64,000 bases of DNA from Ligula intestinalis (GCA_036362985.1 JAYGXS010000003.1:79942447-80006446), one strand, 5' to 3'. Counted from the first letter of the stretch, positions 1-13,500 are shown. Numbers and translations are program-made. Notes: generated by a model not told the origin, from the letters alone.

Positions 1-556
1 GTCAATGTTGACGAATCCCCGCCTAATCGCAAACAGCACCTGTGTCGTGCGTTTAGCTGCCTTAACACACTGAGTAGATGGTTTAAGTGAAGAATTTATT
101 AGAACACCGAAATCCTTTTTTTCGTTCACATTTGAAAGCGGGTGCCCATCGAGGAGGTATTGGAAGGAATCGTTCTCCTCATCAGTTTTTCTAGTACGGA
201 GTCTTAAAACCACACACTTACTAATGTTGAAGTTTAAAAGCCAACGAGCAGACCAGCAGCTAAGTAGATTGAGGCTCTCTTGAAGCGCTTTCCTATCAGC
301 GTCAGACCTGATGGCTCTCCAGAGTTTGACGTCGTCGGCAAACATGATAGCGCTGCAACCCAGGTCGTTGACACAGTCGTTGATATAGATAAGGAAGAGC
401 AGTGGCCCTAAGACAGAGCCTTAGGGGACGCCACTCAGAACAGATGTAGGGTTTGACCTTGAGTCACCGATGCACACAGTTTGCGATCGCTCTGTGAGAA
501 AATCTGTGATCCATGCCAGCAGGTTTCCTCTTATGCATTTAATGTATTTTCTCGAA
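1..556 (-). mobile_element. CR1-like LINE fragment (reverse transcriptase), inactive
   Basis: Read on the minus strand this is the middle of a CR1/Jockey-type reverse transcriptase. It shows the IRGNLLAWITDFL block, then VLSGVP, GSVLGPLLFLIYIND and the catalytic FADD followed by VKLW. A TAA at 421-423 replaces the expected Gln of GVPQGSVLG, so the frame is broken there. The copy runs off the window at position 1 and is cut at about 556 by a plus-strand copy of the same family. Family assignment rests on the RT motifs only. Confidence 0.8.
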
Positions 557-1975
557 AGCATCAAAATACTATGTGATGGACAGCACGGCTTTCGCCCAGG
601 ACGCTTTTCCCTCACGAATGCTCTTTACTCACAGGAAATGTGTACAAAGGCCGCAAATAAAGGCTATCCAATTGATGTCATATTCTTCGACTTTAAAAAG
701 GCCTTCGATAGTGTTCCACACAGGCTTCTTCTGCAGAAGATTTGGGACGTGGGAATTCAAGGAAAAATGCATAAATGGATCAGTAGTTTCTTTTTACTCA
801 GAGAACAGAGGGTCGTTGTCGGAAACTCAACCTCAGAATGGACAAAGGTTGAGAGTGGTGTACCACAAGGCTCAGTTTTGGGTCCGCTGCTATTCCTGAT
901 TTACGTAAACGACTGCCTCAATGAGCTTGATTGCGCAGCTGTCATGTTTGCGGATAACATAAAAATATGGGCTGAAATTAGGTGCGCCGACGACGCAAAC
1001 AGATAACAGTCGAACATCGATAAACTGGTTATCTGGTCGTCCACGTGGCTTCTTAACTTTAATGCATCCAAGTGTCTTGTTCTACACATAAGCCCGGGGT
1101 GAAAAGTGCCGCCGAAACACAGTTATTTTATCAATGGCACTGCATTAAAAGAGGTTAAGACGCACAAATATATGGATATATGGACAACCGCGAGCTTGAT
1201 GCAAACAGAGCACTGTAAAAAGTCCGTCCAGAAGGCAACTTGGACCCTGCACTGTATCAGAAGAGCGTTCAAAATCTTTCCACCTGAACTCTTTGGAAAA
1301 ATATTTGGCACCTTTGTGAGACCACATCTTGAATGCGGAATGCCAGTTTGGACACCATGGTTGAAGAAAGATGTGGAGCTTCTTGAACAAGTGCAACGCA
1401 GGGCGAAAAATATGATCGATGGTCTCAGGGACTTACCCTATCAGGACAGATTGATCATACTTGACCTGTGTCCTTTGTCTTACAGGAACGTTCAGTGCAG
1501 CCTGCTGTGGACATTTCGGATAATCCGGGGCCCCGTTTCCTCCCTAAAATTGGAGGGTTTCTTTCAAATAGCCACCACTACGCACCTGCGTGGCCATCCT
1601 TACAAGGTCACAAACGAGCGCACCCGATTAGACCTCCGAAAATATTTCTTTAGTCAACGCGTGGTCCGGCCTTGGAACTTGCTACCAAGCGAGACGGTTT
1701 CCGCTGACACAATGGCGGAATTTAAAAGAAGACTCGATGTGATTTTATTTGACAAAAGGTGACTTTTACAACACGATTTCCTACTGCCAGCACTTTGGAC
1801 AACTTGTCTGGCTTTAGACCGTTTTCATTCTTTTCCGTGAAAATTCACTCGAAATTCTGTCATGATATCATATGTGCTCCCCCCAACTGCATATTAACTG
1901 CAAGAAAAACTTTGTTTGCGTTACATTAGTAGGGTCCTCAAGGGCATTTCTTGCCTTTTACCCTAAAAAATAAAC
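557..1975 (+). mobile_element. CR1-like LINE, 5'-truncated, inactive
   Basis: Starts inside the RT domain at DGQHGFRPGR, continues through FFDFKKAFDSVPH and SGVPQGSVLGPLLFLIYVND, and reaches FADN at about 949-960. The second catalytic Asp of the usual FADD is Asn, so the enzyme would be dead. A stop follows at about 1004; the C-terminal thumb region continues in another frame at 1106-1762 (FVRPHLECGMPVW, LEQVQRRA, RGHPYKV, RVVRPWNLLP). The 3' end is near 1960-1975 at a short A-rich tail with AATAAA. The copy is head-to-head with the minus copy at 1-556 and tail-to-tail with the one at 1985-3470. Confidence 0.82.
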
Positions 1976-1984
1976 ATATAAGGT

Positions 1985-3470
1985 TTATTTGTCACATAAT
2001 CCACGTTGTAGTGTAGCATGTGTATATCAAGTCGGCGTTTGAATGTCGTTACAGATTGGGACATAACAATTGCCTCGGGAAGGTAATTCCATGGGTCCAC
2101 GACTTCATTAGATCAAAAAAAATATTCCTCACATTCAATCGTCCTTGCGGCACATAAAGTTTGAAGGGATGCCCCCGGAGATTATTTGTAGTGGCGATTT
2201 GGAAAATGTCGTCACACATGAGAGCACAGTCCAAGCCACGCACGATAGGAAGGTTTGTATCAAATCTCCGCATAACTGCCTATAACTCAAAGGATAGAGA
2301 TTACAGTTATTTGTGCCGATGTCATGTTGTAGTGAACCATGGGCTCCTACTAATTTTGTTGCTCACCGCTGCACCCTCTCAAGTACGTTATGATCCTGCC
2401 GCATACACGGCCTCCAGGCTTGAATCGCGTATTCAAGATGTGGCCTTATAAAGGTACCGAAGATTTTCGAGAAACAGTCTTCATCAAAAACCGTGAATGC
2501 CCGCTTGATGACCAACAACATTGTAGTTGCAGTTTTAGCCACCTTACAACATTGTGTAGAAGGTATGAGGTTGTCAGTCATCCAGATGCCGAGATCCTTC
2601 TGTATTCCTGCTTTTTGGAGTAGGATTCCATTCAGATGGTAGGGTCGCGCATCAAGGAACGAATTTTGATTTTCCATGCGCAGCAGTGTGCATTTGTTCG
2701 AATTGAAGGACAGCAGCCATCTATGAGACCAATAGTTTAATTGACAAAGATTTTACTGGAAGTTATCTTCATCGGCAGCACACTTGATGACCTTCCATAT
2801 TTTTACAACATCTGCAAACATGGAACACTCAGAGTCCAATTCCTGTACGCAATCATTAACGAACAAGAGAAAGAGGGTGGGTCCGAGTACTGAACCTTGA
2901 GGGACTCCGCTCTCGATGACTGTCGGCTTTGATTGTTCTCGTCCTACACACACCGTTTGGGAACGACCAGATAGGAAATTCTCAATCAACGTAAGAAGTC
3001 TGCCTCTGATACCCATCAGTTGCAACTAATGCAAGAGACGTTGGTGTGGAACACTTTCGAAGGCCTTCCGGAAATCAATGTCGGCTGCATGTACGTTTTC
3101 TTTTGCATCAATTGCCCTTGTCCAGCTTTGCATCGTGTAGAACAAGTTTGTTACACATGACCTACCCCTACAAAATCTTAATTACGCATTCGCCAAAATA
3201 TTGTGAGTTTCACAATATATCATCAACTGCGTCTTGATGATCTTCTCCATTACTTTGCAGCATATGGAAGTCAAACTCATGGGTCTGTAGTTATTCGCAT
3301 TTGCACGACTACCACTTTTGTAAAGCGGTGTCATATGCGCTAATTTCCAGTCCGGAAGAAGTGGTCCAGTATCAAAAGATTTCTGGCCGACTATGATTTT
3401 TGTCCGACCATGAAGTAATAAAAGAACTCCTACGGCGAAAAAGCTAGCAGAGTTCAGCGAGCGCATACTT
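1985..3470 (-). mobile_element. CR1-like LINE, frameshifted and inactive
   Basis: On the minus strand, in order: LPDWKLAHMTPLYKSG and NNYRPMSLTSICCKVMEKII (about 3190-3390), IRGRLLTLIENFLSGRSQTV and SGVPQGSVLGPTLFLLFVND (about 2850-3010), FADVVKIW in place of FADDVKIW (Asp to Val), GTFIRPHLEYAIQAW and VLERVQR (2363-2470), and the LRGHPFKL end (2049-2170). The pieces lie in different frames with stops between them. Same family as the two copies at 1-1975. The 5' end, including any endonuclease, is missing. Confidence 0.82.
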
Positions 3471-6400
3471 TAGTGAAGAGGTAAGAAGGAAAAGTGAGAA
3501 CTTAGAAAAAACCTCAATTGGCACCATTTGCCTACACAGCTCAGGGACCAGGATGGTATTGTGATAAGTGTAAGCAGCAGACGAAGTTGGAGTGGTTTGA
3601 ACCATGCGCACAAACAGCGCACCAAATAATCAAACGAGACGGACGTTATAGATCATGGGAATGATGCATTGGAAACAAATTTGGATTTGCTCATTTAAAT
3701 TCCCGATAATCCACTCACGGGGTCATGGCGAAATCTGCTGGGAAAATATGAGAAGAATAAAAGGTTAGTCGATTATGAGTAAGATAAACGCGTAGCATTC
3801 GTTTGCAGGTTGATGGATTTTCGACAACCTTATGTCAACAAATAGGCCATTATAAAGACTAATTTACTTGGCAGTCAATAATTGAGAGCATTTAGAGGTG
3901 GATAAAGCAGGAGGATAAACAAATACTGAGGAATCACGTAGGTTGTACGGACGACCAACGGAGTAAGGACTGAAATTCTGGGGAGGTTTGAACTAAATAA
4001 ATATCTTAGAATGCTTTTAATTTTAAGGATGATTATACGTATTCCGTCAAAGTGACCAAATTTGAGTACCGTTTCTCCCATTTTTTCAGCGTTACAATCT
4101 TCGTTATTTCAACGCCCATATCCCGTTTTTGCGGATGTGGACTGCTCAAACACGGTGTATGTTGAATAGAATAAGAGGTGGTCTATAAGATGAATCTAAT
4201 TTTAAAACGACTCAAATTTTGTTACATTTATAGTGCCAGAGAACAAGCTAGACGGAATGAGGCAAATCCGTGAAGTTTTACATTTCTACGAAGATCTCGG
4301 ACTTGCTGTCAAAGGGTGACAGACTTGGCCTTGCATTCACAACAGCCTCTGGACGAAACGTGAAAAAAATTGTTTCAGAAAGCTAACGCAAGCAAGAAAA
4401 ATATGTATTTGTGTGCGAAAGTTCAAGATTTAACTCATAAGAATGTCACAAATTTATCGAAAGAAAGATGTCACTTTTACTGTGCTGTATGTAGAATGAT
4501 GACGTTAAATTTTGCCGAAGAAGGTTGTAAGCAATTGGACGTGTAAATATATATTAATAGCCTTTTCAACCCAGGGCAGTAGGTCGTGCCTACTGCTTAT
4601 AATTTTTATGACTATTTTTGTGCCCGTTCTGAATTACCTCGCTAGTATGCTTTTTACCATATATTCGTCACTTGCTGACCGTTGTTGCGATCTTCAATTT
4701 TACTCTGTTACAGAAATAATCGAGCATTTGCGTTTATAATCTTCTTTTCACAATTAATTTTTGTATTTGATGGACCTTAAAGTGCGTATGCAGAATTTGG
4801 TATTACAAGGCAGCCAGAGAAAATGTTTTAATTAATTCCACATACCATATATGGTAGCGGGCGAGAAGGTTGAGGTTGGTACACAGCTAAACTAGTAATT
4901 TACCTGTAAAGGTCTCCGATGTAACATCTTACGGTGCCCTCAATCACAGCAGGCACATACGAGTAGGAATGAAGAAGAATATCAGGTGGGTAGCATGACA
5001 TGTCTACTATCGCAAAGCAAGGAGTAAGTATTAAGAGGCATATCGATACAAATAATTACAAGGCTTTGTACAATCGATTCGTTTGGAGTGAGGGGTGGTC
5101 ATGGACTATCAGATAGACATCGGTAGGGAGTGCAGCGCTGTGGGCAACTGCGGGCAAGGGCCATGGAGGTGCCGATGGTAATGGGACTATGGTACTGAAA
5201 GATACGAGATGGTACGGTAACGAGGGGATCGATGTCAGCGAGGGCAACCGGAAGGAGCACTGGCATCTCCACTAATAAACGATTACATCATCCGGTATCC
5301 GTGCGAAAGTGATCTTGGCACATTCAAACATCCATGGTCCAGGATGGTCCGTTACACAACTACAGCGGCAGCCCAGGGTTGAACAGCTGGGTGCACTTTG
5401 ATTGGCTGAAACGGCAGCCCCCTCCAGTAAGCCACCGGCTGGCAACGGCAGCGACTTTAAGTATCCGTTGCCAGAAAAATGTCATCATAACATTTTGCGG
5501 AAGAATTGTGACCCACGGTAGCGGGAAACAGTCTGATCAACTTGAGTGGCCTTGATTTTACATACACGCAAAGAATGCCCGCACATACACGTCAAACTGA
5601 GTTTTACGGCTTTCTGCCGTTCCTTTCGCTCTGAGTATCACCAACGTTCGGGATCTCTAACGTTAAAGTGCACTGTTATGAACGTTACAGTTGCTTTCCA
5701 AATGCCATGCGCCATGACCATGTTCACTATCTTGCGTGTGGACCAGCATGTGCACTCTCAACATAGCTCTTTTTTAACTCCGAACGACTTATTTGTGCAG
5801 GGACAAAGGGTACTGACTCTGGATCCTTGATATAATTTTATCCTGGCTGAGTTATCAGAAAACTTTAAACAGTGTTATTGCAATTTTGCAGCGTTCACTG
5901 TGCAATCCCGGCGTCGAGAAATACTGTATTTGCGAAAGGGGATTTTTCTCTGTTGAATTCGGACTTTGTAGACGTGGAATATCAAACAGAATGTTCCTAC
6001 TCAAGTATGCTAAATTTGAGCGCACACTCGAAAAAATGTAGCACACATAATATATATTTTTAATGAACATATTAAGGCATTTTATAGGCATGCGTGAAAT
6101 TTCTGCACTGTTTTTTTCACCATGTGGATCAGGGATAAAAAAACTAGTGGCTCGCTTATAACTTGGACGTGGGGTTGATAATGACTCACATATTTGACTT
6201 CGCCAGCTTCGGTGACAAAAAGTTTAAGCTCAGAATTCCCAATCCGAAATTCCAGTTTCAGGAGTATAAGCCACGGACAAAAAACACTGCATTTAACGTT
6301 GAGTCAGCGAATATCTACTTAGTCCGTCGAATTTCTTCTGGCAGTAATTTATACTATCTTTTGAGATGAAGGCTAGTAACCCACTGTTTATAGAGATTAC

Positions 6401-6793
6401 TTAATCGTCATTTAACTAATCGTCTTCGGCATTCTGCCCTGTACTTTCCTCTTCACTGCCCTTCCCATTTCTGGAAAAAAGTATCGAGTATACGATTTGT
6501 GATTTCCACGTATAGAGGTACTAACAATGCTACATTGTCGCTGGGTGCATAAAAGGCAGGTTTAATTTTCTGTGAGGAATGATTAAATTCCCAAACTCTA
6601 GTTTTCTTACAAAATGACCCCCATCTAATATCTCGAAAAATTGACACGAAACCCACTCTTCAACAAATTTTTGGGTGTATGTTTTGTTTGTTATGTTTTT
6701 GACTCATTCCTCCTAATAAAGCTTAATTCTTTCCTGCCTTTATTTATGCTAGTCGATTAATTAAAGCTTATAACTATCCCTTTTTAAGGTGCT
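3471..6793. other. Upstream region of GCC2, no gene recognised
   Basis: Only short, unconserved reading frames were found here. The region is AT-rich in places (4000-4860, 5855-6790). A pyrimidine-rich stretch ending in AG at about 6786-6787 lies 6 bases before the GCC2 start codon, so part of this stretch may be an intron in the 5' UTR. I see no promoter I can defend. Confidence 0.4.
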
Positions 6794-9700
6794 ATGTCAG
6801 TTACGTCTGCCGATGAATGTTTCTCGAATGTGGATTCTGTCGAGGAACTTCGTCGCATCTGCTCTGAACGAGACGCCCGCATTGCCAAACTCAAAGTAAT
6901 AATCATACGTGAGCGCAAGGCTGCAGCAACAATCAAGGAAGAGTTGACACATTTAACTCAGGAAAATGCCGAACTCAAGGCCTCCAACCGTGTCCTTGAA
7001 GATCAAGTTATCCGATTGAGTTCAAACACTGAATCTATTCAAGAAATGAATGCCCTAAGAAATGAAATTACCTCGTTACAGGAAGCGGTGGAAACGCTAA
7101 AGAACGAAAATCAAAGAATGACTGTTGATGGTGATCAACTGCGTTCGTTGCTTTCAGCTTCTGAAGTATCAGCTGCTGAAATGAATCGGCAACTAACTGA
7201 ATTGCAATCGACAACGTCGAGTTTGAAGGCTGACTTGGTCACCCACCAGGCTTACAAGTCTTCTTTGCATAAACTTGCAAGTGATGTCTTAGCTAGCTCC
7301 TCATTCTTAGAGGGCCAGCTAACACTGGACAATCAGCAGGATTTAGTTGCAAGTGTTATTACCTCTTTAGCAGAGTGCTGTAAATCCCGCGGAAGGTCAG
7401 TTCCAGTTGCGATTCAGACTTCTGACCAGGCACCGCAGCTTCAAGAAAACTCGTGTAATACTGAAAATAATCTTGTCCTAGTAGACACAGACTCCCTACT
7501 TCGAACCCGTGAGGCAATCCTTGAACTGGAACGCCACTTTCCTTGCATAGAGGAACCAAATGGACACAGGTTAGCTGAAAATTTGATAGACAGCAGTCCT
7601 AAATCCATCGATGATGTGACTGCTCGGCTTCAAAAATGTATTTTACTGGTCAAATATGCAAACAGTCTCCCTGGTTCGGATTTATCAAAATGCAAAACTT
7701 GTCAAATGCACAGTTCTACTCTGAAAAATTGTCACCTACAGCTTTCTGAATTGCAAAATGACCTTGATGGCCTGAAGTCACAAACGAATTCACTGGCAGC
7801 TGACGCGACCAGGGAGCTGGATCAACTTGCGTCTCTGTGTCAGCCAATCGGAGTCTTTTTAAGTCAACAGTTGGCGCCAAACATTTCCAACGAATCCACA
7901 GCAAGATGTTGCGCTGTCTCTTCAACCGTTAGTAATGCTGACATCTTGAAGAACAATGTGGCAGAACTCAGGCTTCAGTTAGATCAGATGAGGACTGATA
8001 TCGTTGGGGTGCTTGCCGACTGTTCAACAGATTTCACGGAATCCCTCACGTCAATGAACTCCAGGGTTTCATCCATGTATAAGGCCGCCAAAATGTCTCA
8101 AGACCTCGACGTCCGACGTGATATTGCAGCTTCTGTCCAGTCAGCTATCGGCAGTAAATTACGCAACCTAGGCTGCGGTATGCACTCCTTGTCTGACTTT
8201 TTGCTGGAATATAAACAGACTTATAACACTGAAGCATCCAATATAAACGCTCTACTCCAAGAATTGCATCTCCGAAAACCTGCTAAATTACACCACGCTA
8301 CCGCGCAGACTGACCATGTCGAAAACCAGCCCATCTGTGTTAAGGAAGGCAGTCTGGATTATCTGTGTCGCCTAAAGTTGCAGGAGGTTCTTTGCAGTGA
8401 ACCTATTGTCAACAGTATAGCTCCGGGTCTGGAGAACGAGACAAGGAAGCGAATTCATCATCTAATAGGACAAATTAGTAAGATTCAAGTACTTTACAAC
8501 AAACTTCTGCTCGAAGTGCGAGCTAGCGATTCGAGTCGCCGAGAATCATGCTCCGAACCGCCGTCTCCGCGTCTACAAAATGCTAATTTGTTGGAGACCG
8601 TAAAGGCGACGCTAGCCTACATGAAGGGGGACTTACAGCAGATGAAGTCCTTCGTCCTGAAGGAGGCTCTCAACGTGTCTGAAGGGCTATCAGCAGTACA
8701 GGAGCTGCAGAACAATTCAACTCATGCGGTCAACAATTTGTGTGCACAGGCTGTAGCATTATTTGAACCCCCAGTGCCTGTTCAGACGCCAGATTCTTCT
8801 TCACAACGCGGCCTCACATGCCTGAGCTCCGAACTTGTCCATCTGCGTAAAGATCTGGAAGGTGTCAAATCTGAGTTTGTTGATTATACGGAGATCTTCC
8901 AAACTTGCATGAGCGCCGTTACCGCAAAGATGTCCCCTGTTTTGTCGAAGAAATCCGTACCACATGGCGCATGTCTTACCACAATATCTTCTAACGACCC
9001 TCGTCCAAAAATGTTGGAAATGTCCGTGGAAACCATGCCTGCGCAAGAAGAAGCCTCCACACAGACGGAAGATATTACGGTTTCTGTTGAGAAATTAAAG
9101 CAACGTGCGATTAAGCTGCAATGCCAGGTTCAAGACTCCTTCACTGTCTCACCGTCAGAAATTTGCACTTGCGATGTCGCTTGTCACACTGACGCAGATA
9201 GCTGCATTACTGTCTCCTCAAGTGACGCTCTTAATCTAAAAGAAGTTTCGATCAACACAGATCATCCTCTTGTTCAGTCATCCGGTTTTCAGACAGAGAG
9301 TTCTGATATACGGGATACTCGGTCAGACGTGTTCACGGAAACGGAAGAAAGTGGGCAATCTGTTGCGGACCCTATCAGCGTAACAGAAATTTCCATAAAC
9401 ACTGATCGTCCTCTTGTTGAGTCGTCCGGCTTTCAGACAGAGAGTCCTGATGCAGAGGCTACCCGGTCAGAAGTGTCCACAGAAACGGAAGATAATGGAC
9501 AATTGGTTGAACAGCTGGAAGCCCAGTTAGGCGAATTGCATCGTCAGATGCAGGATTCAAGAGAGGCCTACCAACAACAGTTAGCCGACTTGACACAACA
9601 CTTTGAACTTCAGGCTGTTGACTATGATCGTCTTGTCAGAGACAAGGAACAGGAGATTAGTCAACTGAAGGAGACCTGTGATCGCTTGTCAGACGAAAGC

Positions 9701-10546
9701 GATCAACTATCCACTCTGCGCCAACGTGCCGAGTCCTCCGAACTTCAGCTAGCTGGTCTCAAACAGATCCTGGAAAATTCTATCGCTTTCATAGAGGGCC
9801 AGAAACCACTGCAAGAGGCGGAGGAGAAGAATGAGATGGCTTTAGCCGCGGAAGAGCAGTTTAACATGCTCTTAGAGACGGAGGACCAACAGGACAGCCC
9901 TCTCTTGCCGCTGATTGAGCGGCTAAACGCTGCCAAATCCACAGCTGCTTGCGTGCAAGCCGACCTGCGTGAGGAGCTCGCTAGTCTGCGTGCTGCCCTG
10001 GCTCAACACGAAACGGAACGCAGAGAACTTGAACGGCACCAATCAGTACGTCAGTCTACAGCTGACCTTGAGCTAGCCAATCACCAGGCTACAATTGATG
10101 ACCTCTCTAGGGAACTGACCCTAAAGACGGGCTCCCTGGAAGAGGTGACCACACGTCTGGAAGAGGCAGAAAGCAGAGTAGCTAGCCTCAGCAACACAAA
10201 TACCAAACTACAGGACAAGCTGACCAAGATTAAACAGCTTCTGTTGAAGAACCGACGAGAGAGCGGAGAACTGGTGCGCAGGGTGGCCGAGCTGCAGACC
10301 CAATTGGAGGAGCAGGCGTCCCGGACGCAGACAGGAGAACGCGAAACTACTGCACTGAGGGCAGACCTGGCGGAGGCGCAGACTTTGCGTGCTTCGGCTG
10401 AAGCCATGGCTTCCTCAGCACGCAGGGAGGCCTCAGCTGCAGAGCAGAAGATGAAAGCCTGTGTGCAAACCCTTGGTGCCGAACGGGACAGCCTGGCGCA
10501 TAAACTCACCCAACTACAGAGGGAATTTGAGGGTTATAAAGTAAAG
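6794..10546 (+). CDS. GCC2: GCC2 exon 1 (long coiled-coil exon)
   Basis: A single 3,753-bp exon encoding 1,251 residues, opening MSVTSADECFSNVDSVEELR. It is rich in Glu, Gln, Leu, Lys and Ser with long heptad stretches (about residues 20-190, 900-1250) and less regular linkers between. Residues about 817-902 contain an internal duplication of 48 codons (nucleotides 9242-9357 and 9386-9501), with the repeated core SINTDxPLVxSSGFQTES. The exon ends in phase 0 at AAG with a good donor, GTAAGT. A 77-bp copy of the exon end and donor lies 115 bp downstream. Minus-strand frames within the exon are codon shadows. Confidence 0.88.
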
Positions 10547-13500
10547 GTAAGTCTTCCCTTTTTGTACTGGATATTTCTACTTTTCGTACGAGTTCTCAGA
10601 TTTTTACTTGGCGCATAAACTCACCCAACTACAGAGGGAATTTGAGGGTTATTCAGTAAAGGTAGGTCTTCCCTTTTTGTACTGGACACTATATTTACGT
10701 AGTTCAAAGAAGTCTTTCTCAAGCCTTTGTCCCGTACTTCCCTAAATCCAGCCTATTTTGAATCAGTTGAAAAAGACAGCTTTGCATCTCCGATTTGTTT
10801 CTGTATGATATGCATTAGCCGGATGTTTCGCAACCATTTTCTACCGCGTCAGCTTGTCTCCGAATTTCCTCTAACATACCACAGGATAGAGCGAGAGGGC
10901 GAGAGTTTTCTTACAGCGGATATCTCCCTTGCAATAAGCAAATCGGAGCGCTCTAAGCTTTCGCGACATGTGAAAAGCTCGTCCCTCATCACGATAGAAG
11001 ATCAGGCTGCGATTGTTCCTTCTTGCGGTGGCCTTTACAGCATTCTCAGTTGCACATGTAAGCCCCGCGCCCTTGTTCATGTGGAGGTTAATTACGATTG
11101 CGTGTGTTGTACACCTAGACGGGTCATGTGACTTTTCAAGCGGCGTTCTTTCTAGTTCGTCTTTCGTCATTGTAATATGGTGAGTGTAGGAAACGTAAAG
11201 TAGATGCGAAAAACGTTTGTTTATTGTAAACAAGCTCACCTATCAGCCACCACAGACTAGGCCCAATCAGGACTTGCGCGTGAACTTTTTTTGGCAAAAG
11301 CTGCTTGTTCGCACTTACTTGACTTTTCCCGGGCACAACTTCTGAAGATCAGACAAGACTAAAACGATGTTCTGAGCATCTAGTCAACGGCGTGATTAGG
11401 CTGCGAGGTACCAACCCACCAAACGCTATATCGGATATTAAACGCCAGTCACCTACGCCCTATCCGCCTCCGGTCTTCGTGACATGATAAGGACGTAGGT
11501 AGGAAAGGAAGAGAGAGTTAGGTAAATGCCTCGCAAGTCTACTATCAATATACTCGAAATAACACCCAAATCATCGTCTTTATGCTATGGAGCACACAGT
11601 GGCCACAGTGGTCACGAAATTTGCTTCGTTTTGGCAGGTTCAAGGCCGCAAGGTTTATGATAGAGAAGAATTCGATGATTTGGCGTGAAGACTGGTATCT
11701 TCCTCTTCTTCCCCCTCCTTCTATTCTATCTCCGTACACCAGCAACCTGTCAGCTAATTAGTGAAATTGGATGCAGTAACTGGCATGGTGCAACCTCTGC
11801 CGCTATCGTGTGTTACGGGTTTGCGCACACAAGACTAGGTGAATGCTTTGATTGCATGTGTGGCAATGCCTTGAGCTTTAGGTGATGGGTGAAATTATAA
11901 TCATTCTTCTCGTTGACCGAGAAAGTTCATGTGGTGATTGGGCTTGCGGGCGCAGTGTGTAAAAACAAGGTGTGGGGAGATTAGTGCTGTCTCCCGTCGT
12001 ACTACAGCCTTCTGTCAGATGACCAACTAGGCTAGAATGCGACTGGAATGTGCGGTGGCAATGTGGACAAGTTGGCTTGCGAGTGCTCTTGGTAATACTG
12101 CTTGCTGTCTTGGCTGTTCTGGCGGCGTTCTCAGTGTAGTTCATAGGAAGATGCTTGACCAGGGCAATCGGCGTTGGGGTAAGTAAAAGTGTTTGGCGTC
12201 CTCAGTATCATTTTGCAGAGCTAGCACGTCTATTGCATATAGCAGTTTCGAGTGCACTGCGAATAACCAGAATGTGTCCAATATCAGCGAAGGGCTGACC
12301 GGAGGGATGCGCGGTACACACGGATGCTCGTGGCGATGGAGATATCGCGCCGGATCTATAAACACGTCTTAGAGTTTGTGGAAAACTCTGCGAGCAGCAT
12401 CAATTTACGCGACAATGCCGTCCTAGTCTGCCCATTCGGTAGCAGCCCCTCATTCCCTAGGTATTTGAAACTGCCAACTCCTTCAGGTTGAAAACCATTA
12501 ATCTCGAGGGGTGCTGTTATAACCTTGTGTGTTCCTGTGTCAACACTGGTTACGTCCCCCCAGTTACGTGTTAGGAAGAGAATGCAGAACAGGATAGTAG
12601 ATAGTACCTTAATATTACTAGTTCTGCTTGTACATCAGCGTTGTCTTCTGTGTGTCCGTCAGCAACGTGTCTTCTGTCGTCAGTGTCGTCTCGACAGCTT
12701 GTCTTGTGTCCCCAGCAGCAGAATCTCGGGTCGTCGGTAGCGCGTCTCGGCAACAGAGTGCGTCTTCTATGCGCGGTGTCGTATTTAAGGACCGGCAGCC
12801 TTTGCTCCCTATTGGCTCCTCCGCTAGTGGCCCATGCGATAAGCCATCGTCTCCTCATCGTGACGCTTGGCGCGCGCGCTTTGCCCCTGGCCAGGCATGA
12901 CCTCACGGATGGCAGACTTCGGCCGCGGTTGTCCTTGCGTGCTCACGTGTCGTCCCTTGAAGGTCGCTCTCTTCGCCTGTTCCGCATGCACCGGTAGCCT
13001 GTCCGATTCCTTTGTTCTAGTGCCCTCAGGACAGCCCGAGTTATGACTCGGCCGTCTTAACGCGTGCATTCTCCTGTTCAGGACTGCAGCTTGAAAGCAC
13101 TTTGGCCATCCCAATGTTTATGGATAAACCTACAGATTTCGCGACCTCATTCACCACCGATTATAGATCACCGAAGCTTGAAAATACCAAGGCCGTACCG
13201 TCAGTGTAGTTGCGGTCAGTCAGCCGGCGTCTGGGTCCAAACCCAACACCGTCAGACCCGTGTAGGGCCCTTCCGAGAATCTAGTCAACGGCGTGATTAA
13301 GCGGTGGGGTACAAACCCACCGAACGCTGGATCGGATATTGAACGGTTGGGAATAATTCTTATGAGCCAGAACCCGTGCAGTGATGGGGCGATAGCAGGC
13401 CATAATCATGATACTGATACTGAATGACGATGATTATTATCGATACACCATTTACTTCCCGTATCCGCCATAGGAATTCACGATTTATGTTGATGAATAT

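Noticed and set aside
10081..10509. 142-codon minus-strand frame inside GCC2 exon 1
   Set aside because: Shadow of the coiled-coil coding strand; Ser/Arg/Leu-rich and with no motif.
10600..10662. Alternative GCC2 exon made by the duplicate at 10610-10686
   Set aside because: The only nearby AG (10598-10599) would put the duplicate out of frame with exon 1, giving an early stop.
12571..13114. Arg/Ser-rich overlapping frames on both strands at 12.57-13.11 kb
   Set aside because: They lie in the GC-rich solo LTR; no motif and no codon conservation with the related copy at 63.5 kb.
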